Made by a program: the position numbers and the translations under genes. From Diacronema lutheri (Eukaryota > Haptophyta > Pavlovophyceae > Pavlovales > Pavlovaceae), in NCBI GenBank assembly GCA_019448385.1, contig JAGTXO010000006.1:1364001-1428000 (forward strand): a stretch of DNA of 64,000 nt. The letters are read 5' to 3'. Each line of letters opens with the position of its first letter. Position 1 is the stretch's first letter. The notes under the pieces are model-generated. The model worked only from the letters and a program-made list of their open reading frames with translations. It was not told where the DNA came from and did no database searches. Of the stretch, positions 34,588 through 45,285 are shown in pieces.

Positions 34588-35119
34588 TTAGCGGGCCGAG
34601 CAAGCCTTGCTGCGCGCTCGCAGAGGGGAGTCCGCGCGTATGATCAGGTGCACGCAGATCGACTTGTTCGCGCGGGGCAGACCGCTCGCAACTGAGTGGC
34701 ACGAGAGCGGAGAGTCGACGACCGCATGCTCCGAGAAGGCGGCCTCGCACGAGCGCACCTCTGCGACGCTGTGGCCGGTGCACGCGTAGAGCGTGCGCTC
34801 GTCGGGCGAGTCGTCGGCGTCGTGCGGAGCCGGGAGCGCCGCGCCGCGCGCCTCCTTCTCGCCGCCTGCGTCCGCAAAGCTCGCGACCGGCCCGTCGAGG
34901 GCACGCTGCCGCTGCTGCTCGGCTCTCGTTGCAGATTGCGCCAAGCACGAGCGCACGGCGATGACGAGCACGGTCGCGGCGAGAAGGGAGGGCTCGTAGC
35001 GCAGCAGCTGGTACTCGCGCGTCGAGCGGAGCAGGATCTGCGGTTGGAATTGGTTTTGAAATTTGAGGGGGGGGGCGGGGGGGCGCGTGTGACTAGTCGG
35101 TGTGTGTGTGTTCTATGCG

Positions 35120-35182
<63 letters not shown>

Positions 35183-35779
35183 GTGAGGGGAAGGCGCGGG
35201 GAAGGCGCGGCGCGCGCACCTCGTGCGCGACGGAGAGCATTTCGTCGGTGAGCGGAAGAAGCGCCGCAAATTTGATCAAATAATCGAGGGGCGAGCGGTA
35301 CGCAGATGACACCCCGCCCAACCCGAGGCCAAGGCTCTGCGCGGGTCAGCGGGCGAGCGGGCGCGCGCGCGCGTGGCGGAGGGGTTGGCGTGCGCGCCCG
35401 GCGCGCCCGTCGCGGCCGGCGGTGCGCGCGGTGCGCGGCGCGTGCGCACGATCATGAGTTTGGCCTCCATGGCCGTGACCTCGTCGATCGTGTACGTGTT
35501 GTCCGTCCAATAGACAACGTCGTCCGCAGTCGCAAGGCCGCGCAACTCGGGCGGGTCGCCATCCTGCGCGAGGAGCTTGCAGTAGTTATTCGAGCAGAGC
35601 ATAAGTGAGACTGCGCCGACGAGCTGCAGGCTCTCCTTGTGCACGGCGACGGCGGAAAGGTAGCGGTCGACGGCGTGCACGCCCGCGAGGAGCGCGTGCG
35701 ACGGCAGCTGAAGCTCTTCGAAGAGCTCAATCAGCCAGTCAACCAAAATCCTGCGCGCGGGCATACACGCGCGCGCGCG

Positions 35780-35810
<31 letters not shown>

Positions 35811-38800
35811 ACACGCACGGACGGACGGACGAACGGCGCGCAGAGACGGTCGTGAGCGCGCGTGCGCGCGCGCGCGCGCGCTCACGCCCGGCCGGCGCGG
35901 CGCGCGCACATGCGCATCGACGGGTTCACTTCCTTCTGACCGCTCATGTGGCACGGCGACGGGAGCAAGCTGAAGCCGTGCTGCGCGATCTCGCGCAGCA
36001 CGGCGGGCGGCGCGCGCGAGAGGAGCGGCCGACGCGGCCTGTCCGCCGCCGCGCTCGTGCCGGCCGCCGCCGCCGCAGGCGCGGCGCGCGGCGCGCGCGG
36101 CGCGCGCGCGCGGCGCGCGCCGTTGGCGTCGCCGCATTCGGCGCCGCCGCCGCTGTCGGCGGCGGCACCGCCGCCGTCGACGCTGCCGCCGCCGTCGGCC
36201 TCGTCTTCCTCATCCTCCGCGTCGCGCAACAGCATGAGCGACATGGCGTGCTCCTCATCCAGCCGCAGGCCAGCCGACGGCTCGCGGCTCGGCGCGCGCG
36301 CACCGTCGGCGGCGGGCGCGACGGCGTCGGCCGCGGCCGCGTCCCACCCGCGCTCCTTGCGCTTGGCAAGGGCGGACGCCAGCGGGCGCTCGCCCGCGCC
36401 ACCCGGCAGGTCGGCGCCGACGTCCGCGCCGTCCGCCGCGAGCTCGTCGCCGGCGTCGGCGGCGGTGGCGGCGGTGTCGACCGGCGCGCCCGCCGGCGCG
36501 GCGTCCGCCGGCGCCAACGCGGCCACGGCGGGCGCGCCGCCGCACCATGTCGAGTCGACGGTGAGGGCGCGCTCGAGCGGTGCGGTGCGCGCGGCGCCGT
36601 CACGAGCCGCGCGGACTCGTGCCGCCTGCTCCCACGGTGAGGCGAGGCGGCGCGCCGCGAGCGCGCCAGCTGCCGCTTCCGCCTCCTCCGCCGCGTCGAC
36701 CACCAATTGCGACAGCGTCAGGTTGCCCTGCAAGTCGACGCACAGCGCGCCGCGCTGGCTGCCGCCGCTCCCGCGCGCCGCGCCGTCCGCGCCGCGCTCG
36801 ACGGGCCATTCGCAGAAGAGGCGCTCGCCGTCCGAATACGGCTGCGAGCATCCGAGCGCGCGCGCGTCGTCGGCCATCGCAGCCGCGGCGCCCGCGGCGC
36901 CCGCGTCAGCCGCGTCGGCGGTGGCTACCGCGCCGTCAAACGCCACCGTCGCCAGATTGGCCGACGCGACACGCACGTGGCGCGCGTGCGTGTGGAGCGC
37001 AACGGGCAGCCATGAATGCCCACCCGCCGCGAGCTGCGCGGTAACCGCTCGCAGCCCGCGCACTGAGACGCCATTTGACTGCAGGTCGAGCCACGCCATC
37101 GACCGACCCTCAAGTGCGGCTTGCACGACGGCCGCGCAGCCCGCGTCGCCTGCGCGGCGCACGCGCGCGTGCGGCGCGGCGCGGCGCGGCGCGGCGCGGC
37201 GCGGCGCGGGCGTGAGCGCGCGGCCCGGCGAATAGGCTTGGCGCCACGCCGCGCGCCGTGCCGCGCCGCGCCGCGCGCACCGAGCGCATTGTGCGAGAGG
37301 TCGACGGATCGTAACGAGGCGTTCTTGGCAAAGGCCTGGCAGAGCGTGCCCACCGCAAGCGACAGCGACGACGACGACGCCTGAGTCGCCTGCGCCGCGC
37401 CGAGCCCGTTATAGCTCAAGTCGATGGCCGTGAGCGACGAGTTGCTCATCAGCCCGCGCGCGAGCGCGCGCGCGCGCCGCCAGCCGCCGATGCAGCAGCG
37501 GCGCAGCCGAAGCTCGCGCAGCGCGTGGTTCGCGCCCAGCTGCGCCGCGATCTGCTCGACGGGCGAGCCGCACGCGGAGATGTAGTTGAACGAGAGGTTG
37601 AGGCTCGTGAGCGGCAGGTCGGCGCCGAGGAGCGCGCCGAGCAGGTTGGCCGCCTCGCGCGAGTAGAGCGTCACGTACTGCAGCGTCAGCCGCTCGATCG
37701 ACGCGCAGCGTTTCAGGCACTCCGCGAGTGCAGCCGTGCCCTCCGCCGCGAGCGGGTTGAGCGACAAGTCGATGGACACGAGCTGGCACGCCGGGCGCGC
37801 GCGCTCGCGCGCGCCCGCGCCATCAGCGCTCGTGCCGCCACCGTTGCCGCCGTGCGCGCGCGGCGCGGCGGGGCTGCCCGTCGATCGTGCGTTGTCCGCA
37901 GCCGACGCGCGCGCGTCAGCCGCCGTCTCAGCGGCCGCCGCGTGCGCGCGCGCGGCCGCGCCGTCGGACGCCGTGCCCCAGTGCCCCGTGAGCCGCTGCC
38001 ATGCCGGCTGCGCCGCGCGTGCCGCCGCGCCGGCGTCGCCCTCGCCATTCGGCTCGCCGCCGCCGTCGCCGTCGGCGCGCGAGTGCTCGCCGTAGTCCAT
38101 CGCGCGCGGCGCGCTGTCCGCCGCGGCGTCGTCGAGCGACAGCGGCGCGAGCAACGCGGCGGACGGCGACGCGTGGTCTGCGCGCGCGTCCACCGCCGCG
38201 CCCGCGCCGCTGCCGGCGCCCGCGCCGTTGCCGCCAACGTCGAGGGAAGTCGCACCCGCGTCCACCGCGGCGGCAAGAGCGATGATTGAGCGCTGCGCGC
38301 GCGGTGCGGGCGCGCTGGCGCGCCCGTCGGTGACGGGCTTGACCACGCTGCTCTTCGGCGAGGGCGCGGCCTCAGCCTCGCCCGAGACGAGGATCGCGAT
38401 GCCGCCCACAATCGCCGCGTGCGTCAGGCAGTTCGCGGAGAGGTTGAGATGGCGGAGCGCGCGCTGCTGTGCGAGCGCGCGGCACAGCTCAATGCACCGC
38501 GCATCGGTGAGGCCACAGCCGACGAGCGAGAGGCTGTCGAGCCAGTGCAGCGTGTGCGCCGTGCGCAGCCCGCGTAGCACGTACTTCCACGCCTCCTCGT
38601 TGAGCGTCGCCGACGCGATGTCGAGCTCGCGCAGCCGCGCGCACGACTGCGTCACCGCCCCGACAACGTCGGCCGCGTGGTGCTCGCTGGAGATTGAGTC
38701 GACGACGACAAGGCTCTCGAGGTCGTGCATCTGCGCGATCGCGCCGCCCACCGCGCTCGTCACGTCACCCGCCGATGCGATCGTCAGCGAGCGCAGCTCG

Positions 38801-39366
38801 CGCAGCTGCCGCAGCGCGGGCGCGGCGTCTTCGCCCAGCGCGACCGCGTGCCGCACGAGCGGCGAGCACCAGCGCAGCGCGCGCTCGAGCGCGCTGAGGC
38901 GCGCGCGGCGCGGCGCGGCGAATTTCTCGTCGGTAGGCACGCTCATCAGCTCGAACGCCTCCTGCGTCAAGTAGAAGCGACACCATGCGTCGCTCGGCGC
39001 GCCGGCGGCGGGCGGCGGCGGTAGCCTCGTCCGGCGGAACTCGCAGTCGCTCGGCAGCGTCCAGCGCGCCGAGCCGTCGAGCGTGTGCGCCCACGGCGGC
39101 GTGGCAAGGGGAGCAGGGCCCGGTCCAGTCGTAAAGACCGCGCCGTCACCCGGCTCGCCCGGTAGCGGCTGCTGCGGCCCGCCCACGACGTGCGGCCAGC
39201 GGTGCTGCGACGCCTTGAGCCACAGCCGCTCCGCGTCGATGAGCGCGCCCCACTCTGGGTTGGCGCGGCACATGGCGACGAGGTCCCAACAGTCAATGAC
39301 GCGGACGATGTGCACGATCAGCTCCGACGGGAACCGGCAGCTCAAAAAGTCCTGCACGAGCGCCAT
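34588..39366 (-). CDS. F-box / leucine-rich-repeat / cyclin-box fusion protein (cyclin-F-like)
   Basis: Exons 39366-37281, 37149-35910, 35750-35450, 35336-35220 and 35037-34588 join with matching phases at all four introns to 1397 residues. Residues about 10-55 are an F-box (FPSELIVHIVRVIDCWDLV ... ERLWLKA), the Skp1-binding part of SCF ubiquitin ligases. LRRs of the RNI type (LDLSHN, IDLSLNPL, LNLSFNYI) run to about residue 740. The first splice rebuilds an LRR (SHNALGDAGCAAVV). An acidic, disordered stretch follows. The cyclin N box starts near 1090: QKEVNPSMR then ILVDWLIEL (the MRxIL hydrophobic patch) and AVDRYLS. The C box has SPLDYLIKF and YEPSLLAATVL. Animal cyclin F has an F-box plus cyclin boxes but no LRR. 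The usual Lys-Glu CDK contacts of the N box (K-[FY]-EE) are replaced by a divergent stretch (CSNNYCKLLA), so CDK binding may be lost. All introns begin GTGCG. Confidence 0.82.
35101..35180. repeat. Long GT microsatellite in cyclin-gene intron 4
   Basis: On the plus strand this is (GT)n with few interruptions; on the coding (minus) strand it is (CA)n. It lies in intron 35219-35038. Confidence 0.9.
35779..35820. repeat. CA microsatellite in cyclin-gene intron 2
   Basis: On the plus strand (AC)n, on the coding strand (GT)n, inside intron 35909-35751. It is complementary in sense to the intron 4 tract. Confidence 0.9.
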
Positions 39367-39526
39367 CCCCGAGCGCCCGGCCCTTCGCGCTCCAGCACGG
39401 GGCGGCGGTCAGCCTTCCCCGGAGCGCCTTTTTCAGAGGCCCGCGAAAACCCCAGCTGGAAACCCCAGCTTTTTTAAGCTTTTGACTCTTTTTAAAAAGG
39501 GGCAAAAAGGTACTACAGACTACAGT
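39367..39526 (-). promoter_or_regulatory. Promoter region of the cyclin fusion gene, with E2F-like site
   Basis: This 160-bp gap separates the cyclin fusion ATG from the stop of the GT77-like gene. Read toward the gene it has A/T-rich stretches (tttttaaaaaga) and ttttcgcggg at 39449-39440, about 75 bp before the ATG. TTTCGCGG fits the E2F/DP consensus. Two copies of a ggaaaccccagc/aaaaccccagc word also occur. Confidence 0.4.
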
Positions 39527-42091
39527 CTACACGACCTCGCCCTTCGGCAGCTCGCGCCAGTGCCGTCGTCGCCACGCAAACATGTCGTCAATCTTGGTCT
39601 CCTTCAAGAAGAGCGCCACGGCCGACTCGGCCTCGAGCTCGCCCGGCGGCTCTGCCGTGAGCGCGGCCGCCCAGTCGGCGGGCCAGACGGGCACAGGCTC
39701 CGTGCCGCCGGCCGCACCCGGCACGAACGAGGCGCAGCGCGCACCAAAGTCGGCGCAGAGCGACGCGCGCGCAGCGGGCGCGAGCCCGCCGACGCGCGGC
39801 CAGCCAAAGCGCGCGTCGACATTGAGCACGAGCACATCCGCCGCACTGCGCTCGCCGCCGCCGAGCGCGCTCACGACTGCGTCCGCCGCGACGATGCCGG
39901 ACGACGGCAGTTGCAGCGTGGACCAGCGCACGTCGGCGCGGCGCGCGCCGGGTTCGGCGAGCTTCGCCTCGAGCAGCTTGTGGTGCGCGCCGGGCAGCGA
40001 GTCGACGCCGTGCCGGGCGCGGATTGTGCGGCAAAAGAGCGGGAAGCAACAGACACCCGCCGGATGCGGTGGCGCGGGCGAGAAGCCACGCGAGCAGTTG
40101 CCAATGAAGGCGCCGACACCGGTGCGCTCGTCGTACTGCGCGTACAGGCCCTCGCGCGGGTAGCGCGAGCGGCGGCGCGAGCGCCCGAAGCCCGTGTTGT
40201 TGAGTCGCACGATCCACGCGGACGTGCAGTCGGTCACTGGCTCGACCGCAATTCGACCGAGCGCACTCGCGATGGTCGACGCCCACACGCGCCGTGCGGC
40301 CTGCGCGCGCACCGAGACCTTGTACGACGCCCACGGCGCGGACGCGCCAGGCCCGGCGAGCGCGAGCACGCGCGGCAGCCCCGCCCGAAAGTGGCGCTGC
40401 ATCTGCGCGCCGACCGCGCCGACGGCGACCGCCGAGCCGTCCGGCCGGCGCGGCAGGCTCGCGAGCGCCACCTCGGTCTCGTATCGCCACCACCCGAGGG
40501 ACTGCATCGCGTCCACCTTGTCCATCCCGCCCACAAAGTGCGAGACGACGGGCGGCGACGTGGCCCAGTGCCCGTCCCAGCCCGCGACCTCGCCCTCCAT
40601 CGTGCCGTGCCAGCTCGAGATGAAGGTGGAGTTCGGCGCCGCCGCCGTCTCCACGCCGCCGCCGTCGCCTTCGGCGGCGGCCGCGTTGGCTGGGTCGGCG
40701 GGCAGGCCACGCAGGTCGACGCCGACGATCCCGCCGCCCGCCGGCCGACGGGGCAGGCGCAGCGCGTGCGTCCAGTGCGACCATCCGCTCGCCTGGTCGC
40801 CGGCCGGTCCGCCGTTGAAGTGAGCGTCGAATCGCGCGCACGCCTCCATCGCGTCGTTGGTGAGCCCGCCGGTGAAGTGGAGCACGTAGTCTTTCCAGCG
40901 CAAGATCTTGACGTGCGTCGGCTCGTTGCGGATGATCACGTGCCGGCCGCAGAAGGCACTCATGAGCACATCCTGATAGATCTTCTGGTCTTTGGCGCTC
41001 ACAAACACGTACCGGTGCGAGCCCGCCGTGATGCCCTGCGCGTCCGTGTCGCGCCAGTAGGCGCCGCCGGGCGCGTACACGTGCGGGTTCTTGCACACGT
41101 CCCGCTCGCGCTGCAGGATCTCAGTGAGGATGCGCCACACTTGACCACCCGCGCGGCAGCCGCGCAAGTACATGAAGCCGTTGTTGATCATGAGCGCGGA
41201 CGCGCCGTTGTCGAGCGAGAGGATGAAATTGTGCGGGCCGAGGGTGGCGGGGTCGTGGAGCATCGGGTAGGGCACCGCATTCATCGTCATGTCGCCGTCG
41301 AGCGCCATCACGTTGACCCCGCCCAGCTCGATGATGCGAGCGAGGTAGTAATGGCGGATGAACCACATCCGCTCGGTCGCGCCCGTCTTGTCGCGCTCCG
41401 ACTTGCAGCCGTCGAGATCCCACGAAGACCAGCCGCATGAGAGGCGGCTCGGGCTGGCGTAGAGCCCGTCGCAGCCGCCCTTCGTCATCATGATCAGCAG
41501 GAAGTGCTCGATCCCCACGTCGCGCAGCGAGAGCGCCAGATTTGCGACCCACGCCGAACCGCCCTCGTTCGCGTACGTGATCACGAGCTCGCCGGCATAC
41601 GAGCGCCCGCGGACGGCGCGCTCGAGCTCGCCTGGCGACTCGAGATCCTCCGCCTTGAGCGGCGCCAGCTTGCCCACCGAGCACAGCGGGCCGTCGCACT
41701 CGGTGCCGCGCGCGCCCGGCCCAAAGCGCGGCCGCTCGGAGCGCGCACCGCGCGGCGCGGGCTGACCGCCGAGCGCAGTGGGCACGGTCCCGTCGGACGC
41801 GGCGGGCGCGGGCGGCAACTCGCCTGACCCGCGCACCGGTCCGCGTGTCGTGCGCGCGTCGTCGCTGCCGTCGCCACCGTCGCCCGCGGCGCGCGCAGGT
41901 GCCAACGGCCGCTCAGCCGGCGCGCGCTGGAACGACGGCAGCGCGGGCATGACGCGGCGCACGTCGGCGGGTGAAGAGATACTCTGTGCAATTAGGAGAA
42001 GCACGAGCGCGAGCGGCATCGCCACGAGGCACGGCACCGACGACGCGCTCGGCAACTGCGCCGCACGCGGCCCGGTGCCGGTGGGCGCCAT
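39527..42091 (-). CDS. Type II membrane glycosyltransferase, GT77-like (nucleotide-diphospho-sugar transferase)
   Basis: A single intronless frame of 854 residues. A short N-terminus is followed by a hydrophobic signal anchor (about 19-38, LVAMPLALVLLLIAQ) and a Pro/Ala-rich stem, as in Golgi glycosyltransferases. The catalytic part starts near residue 165 (ELVITYANEGGSAWVANLAL). It has GWSSWDLDGCKSERDKTGATE and the probable metal-binding DxD in NVMALDGDMTMN (about 262-266). Motif order fits Pfam Nucleotid_trans (family GT77, which includes plant arabinosyl and xylosyl transferases). The C-terminal half (WSTLQLPSSGIVAADAVV ... FLKETKIDDMF) is not assigned. Sugar and acceptor cannot be read from the sequence. 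Confidence 0.65.
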   Translation of the reverse strand: MAPTGTGPRAAQLPSASSVPCLVAMPLALVLLLIAQSISSPADVRRVMPALPSFQRAPAERPLAPARAAGDGGDGSDDARTTRGPVRGSGELPPAPAASDGTVPTALGGQPAPRGARSERPRFGPGARGTECDGPLCSVGKLAPLKAEDLESPGELERAVRGRSYAGELVITYANEGGSAWVANLALSLRDVGIEHFLLIMMTKGGCDGLYASPSRLSCGWSSWDLDGCKSERDKTGATERMWFIRHYYLARIIELGGVNVMALDGDMTMNAVPYPMLHDPATLGPHNFILSLDNGASALMINNGFMYLRGCRAGGQVWRILTEILQRERDVCKNPHVYAPGGAYWRDTDAQGITAGSHRYVFVSAKDQKIYQDVLMSAFCGRHVIIRNEPTHVKILRWKDYVLHFTGGLTNDAMEACARFDAHFNGGPAGDQASGWSHWTHALRLPRRPAGGGIVGVDLRGLPADPANAAAAEGDGGGVETAAAPNSTFISSWHGTMEGEVAGWDGHWATSPPVVSHFVGGMDKVDAMQSLGWWRYETEVALASLPRRPDGSAVAVGAVGAQMQRHFRAGLPRVLALAGPGASAPWASYKVSVRAQAARRVWASTIASALGRIAVEPVTDCTSAWIVRLNNTGFGRSRRRSRYPREGLYAQYDERTGVGAFIGNCSRGFSPAPPHPAGVCCFPLFCRTIRARHGVDSLPGAHHKLLEAKLAEPGARRADVRWSTLQLPSSGIVAADAVVSALGGGERSAADVLVLNVDARFGWPRVGGLAPAARASLCADFGARCASFVPGAAGGTEPVPVWPADWAAALTAEPPGELEAESAVALFLKETKIDDMFAWRRRHWRELPKGEVV

Positions 42092-42548
42092 CCGCCCGTC
42101 ACGGGCGCACGCCCGAACCGCACCGGTTACGCGGGGTCGAGGTATAGATGGTCAAGCCAAATCCGATCAGGGGCACGATCGAGCGCCCCGAGTGCAGCGC
42201 GGGCCATTCGGAAGGACGTCCTTGTGAGGGAGCTCTTCGCGTTTGGCGAGCGGGGGAGCACGACGCGCAGCGTTGCTGCGGCGGCGTGCGGGCGGCGAGC
42301 AGCGGTCGGGCTGCTCGCGACGAGGCCGGAGCAGACGGCGCCGTGGCCGCCGGCGCAGGTGACGCGCGCCGACGAGCCGTAGCGAGCGTCCGTGATCCGC
42401 ACGGCGGTTGGAGCGGGCCGGCTGGTGCGGCGCGCTCGGCCACGGGTGGCGGCGTGCACGGGCGTGCCGAATGCGGTACGCGTCGCCAGCCGCGCGCGAC
42501 CTGGGCAGAGCCCGCAAAGCGTCGACCGCTGCGCGGCTCGGCCGTGCG
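42092..42548. other. Intergenic region between GT77-like and the giant gene
   Basis: Both neighbours are on the minus strand. Several weak frames are open on both strands but none reads as a protein. The first 80 bp upstream of the GT77 start are A/T-richer (gatggtcaagccaaatccga). This segment would contain the left boundary if the giant gene is a mobile element, but I see no terminal repeat or target-site duplication by eye. Confidence 0.4.
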
Positions 42549-45285
42549 TCAACGCCGGCCGCGCTTCGGCCCGCGCGCGCTGCCGCCGCCGGCACTGGCG
42601 CTGGCAGCTCCGCGGGCGGGGGTGCGGGCGTGAGCGCCGCCGCCGCCACCGCCGCCGCGCCCGCCGCCGTCGTCGCCACCGCCGTCGCCGCCGCCGCCTC
42701 CCCCGCCGTCATCGTCGTCGTCGCCGCCGCCGCCTCCGTCGCCGTCGCCGTCGCCGTCGCCCTCGCCGCCGCCGCCGTCGCCGCTGGCGTCGTCGTCGTC
42801 GTCGTCGTCGCCCTCGTCGTCGCCCTCGTCGCCGCCGTCGCCCTCGTCGTCGCAGTCGTCGCCCTCGCCGTGCACCATGCGCTCCTCACGCTCCCACACC
42901 TCGCCGCGCGCCCACCAGGCGAGCACGAGGGCAAAGCGCTCAGGCGTCGACGTGGTGTCGCGCCCGGCCGCGCGCGCCGCAATGTCGTGCACGTCGTAGA
43001 AGATGTTGCGCGCGGCGTTGTAGTCGCGGTGCACGGGCTTCTTGCCGCCGTTGCACGCCGGGCAGATGACGAGCGCGTGCACCGTGCGCGTGCCGCCCTT
43101 TGCCACGGGCAGGCGCGGGTTCTGCGCGAGCTCCGCGCCGCAGCGCTGCAGCCTGCCGCCCTTGGCGAGCCGCGGCATCGAGCAGTGCATCGACGTGTAC
43201 GGCTCGGGTACGAAGACGGCCGCGACGCCGCGCCGCCGCAGCTCGCGCAGCAGCCCCACCTGGAAGGCGGGCGGCGCGCCCTTGGGCTGCGCGCCCTTGT
43301 GGTCGTGCAGCCACTTGCCCACGCACACGAGCAGCCGGTCGCGCGTCACGCCGTCGACGCAGTGCGCCGCGATGAGCGCCTCGGCGACGCGCGCCGCGTT
43401 GGACCGCCCGCCGCTGTCGCGCCGCCAGCGCTCCTTGCGGCGCGCCGGCGCGTCGTACACGTGCTCGGCGGCGCGCTCGCGCACCCGCGCGCTCTCGCGG
43501 TGGAAGGCGATGTATTTGCCCGCGTCGAGCACCTTGGCGCTGTGCGCCTCGCCAAGCCGCGCCTCGTCCGCCTCCACGCTGAACTCCTCGCCGCGCCCGT
43601 CGGTGCGCACGCGCCGCCGCGCCGCGTTGGTCTTGGCCGTCTCGCGCGCAAAGCCCGCGGCGCGCGCGCGCGCGCGCTGCGTGAACTGCCGCCAGACGGC
43701 CGCCCGCCCGACGTGCGCAGAGTAGGTGGTGATGTTGCCCATGTTCGGGTCGGCCGCGACGACGACCGCCTCCTCGATGTCGATCGCCCGCCGCAGCTCG
43801 GAGCCGAGCGCGACGGCGATGCGCCCGTCCGGCCGGCGCCAGCGGTGCAGGACGCTCGAGCTGCCGGCCGGCGCCTGCGCCTTCGGCACGAGGACGGTCG
43901 CGACGGCGTGCACGGCGACGCCATCCGTCACCACCGACGTGACGGGCTGCCGGCCCGGGAGCGGCACGCGCGGCAGCGGCGCGAGGCCCACCCACGAGCG
44001 CCGCGCGTGCCACGGCAGATCGGCCGGCGGCCGCTCGCGCCCGGCGTAGTCGAAGACGCGGTTGGAGATGTCGAAGCGCGTCGCGAAGACCGCGTACCTG
44101 ACGCGCACGTCGGACATTGGCGGGACAAACGAGCCGCCTTGAGCGGTCCACTTGATCGGCTCGCCATCGTGGTCGCGCAGGTCCAGCGCCTTGAGCCGCG
44201 CGCGCAGCTCCTTGCGCTCGTCGTCCGGGAGCGTCTCCCAGATGGCGCTCGCGGTGAGGCGCACGTTGCGCGGCACCTGCGCGCAGCGCGCGGCGCGCGA
44301 GCGCGCGGGCGCGTGACCAACCTGGCCGCGGGGCGGCGCGCACGGCGGCGGCGCGCGCGCTTGGGCGCTCGGCGGCGGCAGCGGCAGCCGCGCCTCGCGC
44401 GCACATTGTGCGTGCGCAGCGGCGCCACGTTATACCGCGGCGGCCGGTCGGTGAGCTGCGTGTACAGGCGCGCGAGCCGGCAGAGCAGCGCCTGCCCCTT
44501 GGCCACGTGCTGCAGGTTGCGGATCTGCACGAGGAAGTAGCGCGTCGTGTGCCGGTCGTAGTTCCACCTTTTCGTGGGCGCGCACTCGTAGTCGATCTTG
44601 TGGAGGACCATGTCGGGCAGGTGGCGGTCGAGCGCGGCGGGGCAGCCGACGCGCGCGCCCTCCACGTCGCCGCGCAGCAGCCGCTCGCACAGCTCGCGCA
44701 CGCGCGCGTTTCGCTGCATCTCGGGCAGCGCGACGAGCGCCTCGTCGCGCTCGACTGCCGCGCGGACGACGTCGCGGAGCAGCCCGTTCACGACGCGCGA
44801 TGGATGCATCAGGCACGCGGTGGACACCTGCGTCGCCTCCGCCTCGAGGATCTCCGTGAGGCCCACCGCGCAGACGGGCTGGACGCCCTCGGCCATCTCG
44901 CCGACGGCGCGCGCCGTCGCCGCCTTGGTCTGCGCGGCGGCTTGCTCGGCGGGCTTGCCTCGCGGCGCTGCACCGTACGTGCTCTCGTCCTTGTGCCAGC
45001 CGATGGCCGAGAAGATCGCACGGACGGATCCCTTGTCCATCGTGGTCGACGTGTGCACGCTGGTCGACGGGCCGCCCGACGCCGCGCCGACGGCCTGCGC
45101 GCTCGCCACCGCAGCCTCGTCGCGCACCACCTTGTTGATGACGCGGTACGCCTGTGTCGTGAGCCTGTGCACGGCCGCCGCGATGCGCCGCAGCTCCTTC
45201 CGCGCACCGGGCTGCGCCGTCACCGCCTGCGGCCCCGCGTTGAGCGTCGAGCGCTTGACCACAAAGCCCGGGAGCACGCTGCCGC
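42549..45285 (-). mobile_element. Fanzor (TnpB/OrfB-like) RuvC nuclease module at the C-terminus of the giant gene
   Basis: The module begins near the stretch GARKELRRIAAAVHRLTTQAYRV, a typical Fanzor/TnpB helical start, and crosses intron 44404-44277. The RuvC-I Asp is in VVAADPNMGNITTYS (residue about 5834). The RuvC-II Glu is in VAAVFVPEPYTSMHC (about 6016). A zinc-finger region has cysteines at about 6023, 6037, 6063 and 6066 (CPAC). The RuvC-III Asp is in HRDYNAARNIF (about 6076), the best-conserved signature of TnpB and Fanzor. All three acids are present. Fanzors are RNA-guided DNA nucleases found in eukaryotic transposons and large DNA viruses. A guide RNA would be expected just downstream of the frame (42092-42548), but I cannot recognise one. 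Confidence 0.78.

Noticed and set aside
39083-41440. 785-codon plus-strand frame opposite the GT77-like gene
   Set aside because: Low-complexity Arg-rich translation; the minus strand carries the membrane anchor and DxD motif.
42549-44276. Bacterial IS605-type TnpB or contamination
   Set aside because: The module is interrupted by an intron of the local type (GTGCG...CAG) and is continuous with a eukaryotic chromodomain protein, so it is a nuclear Fanzor.
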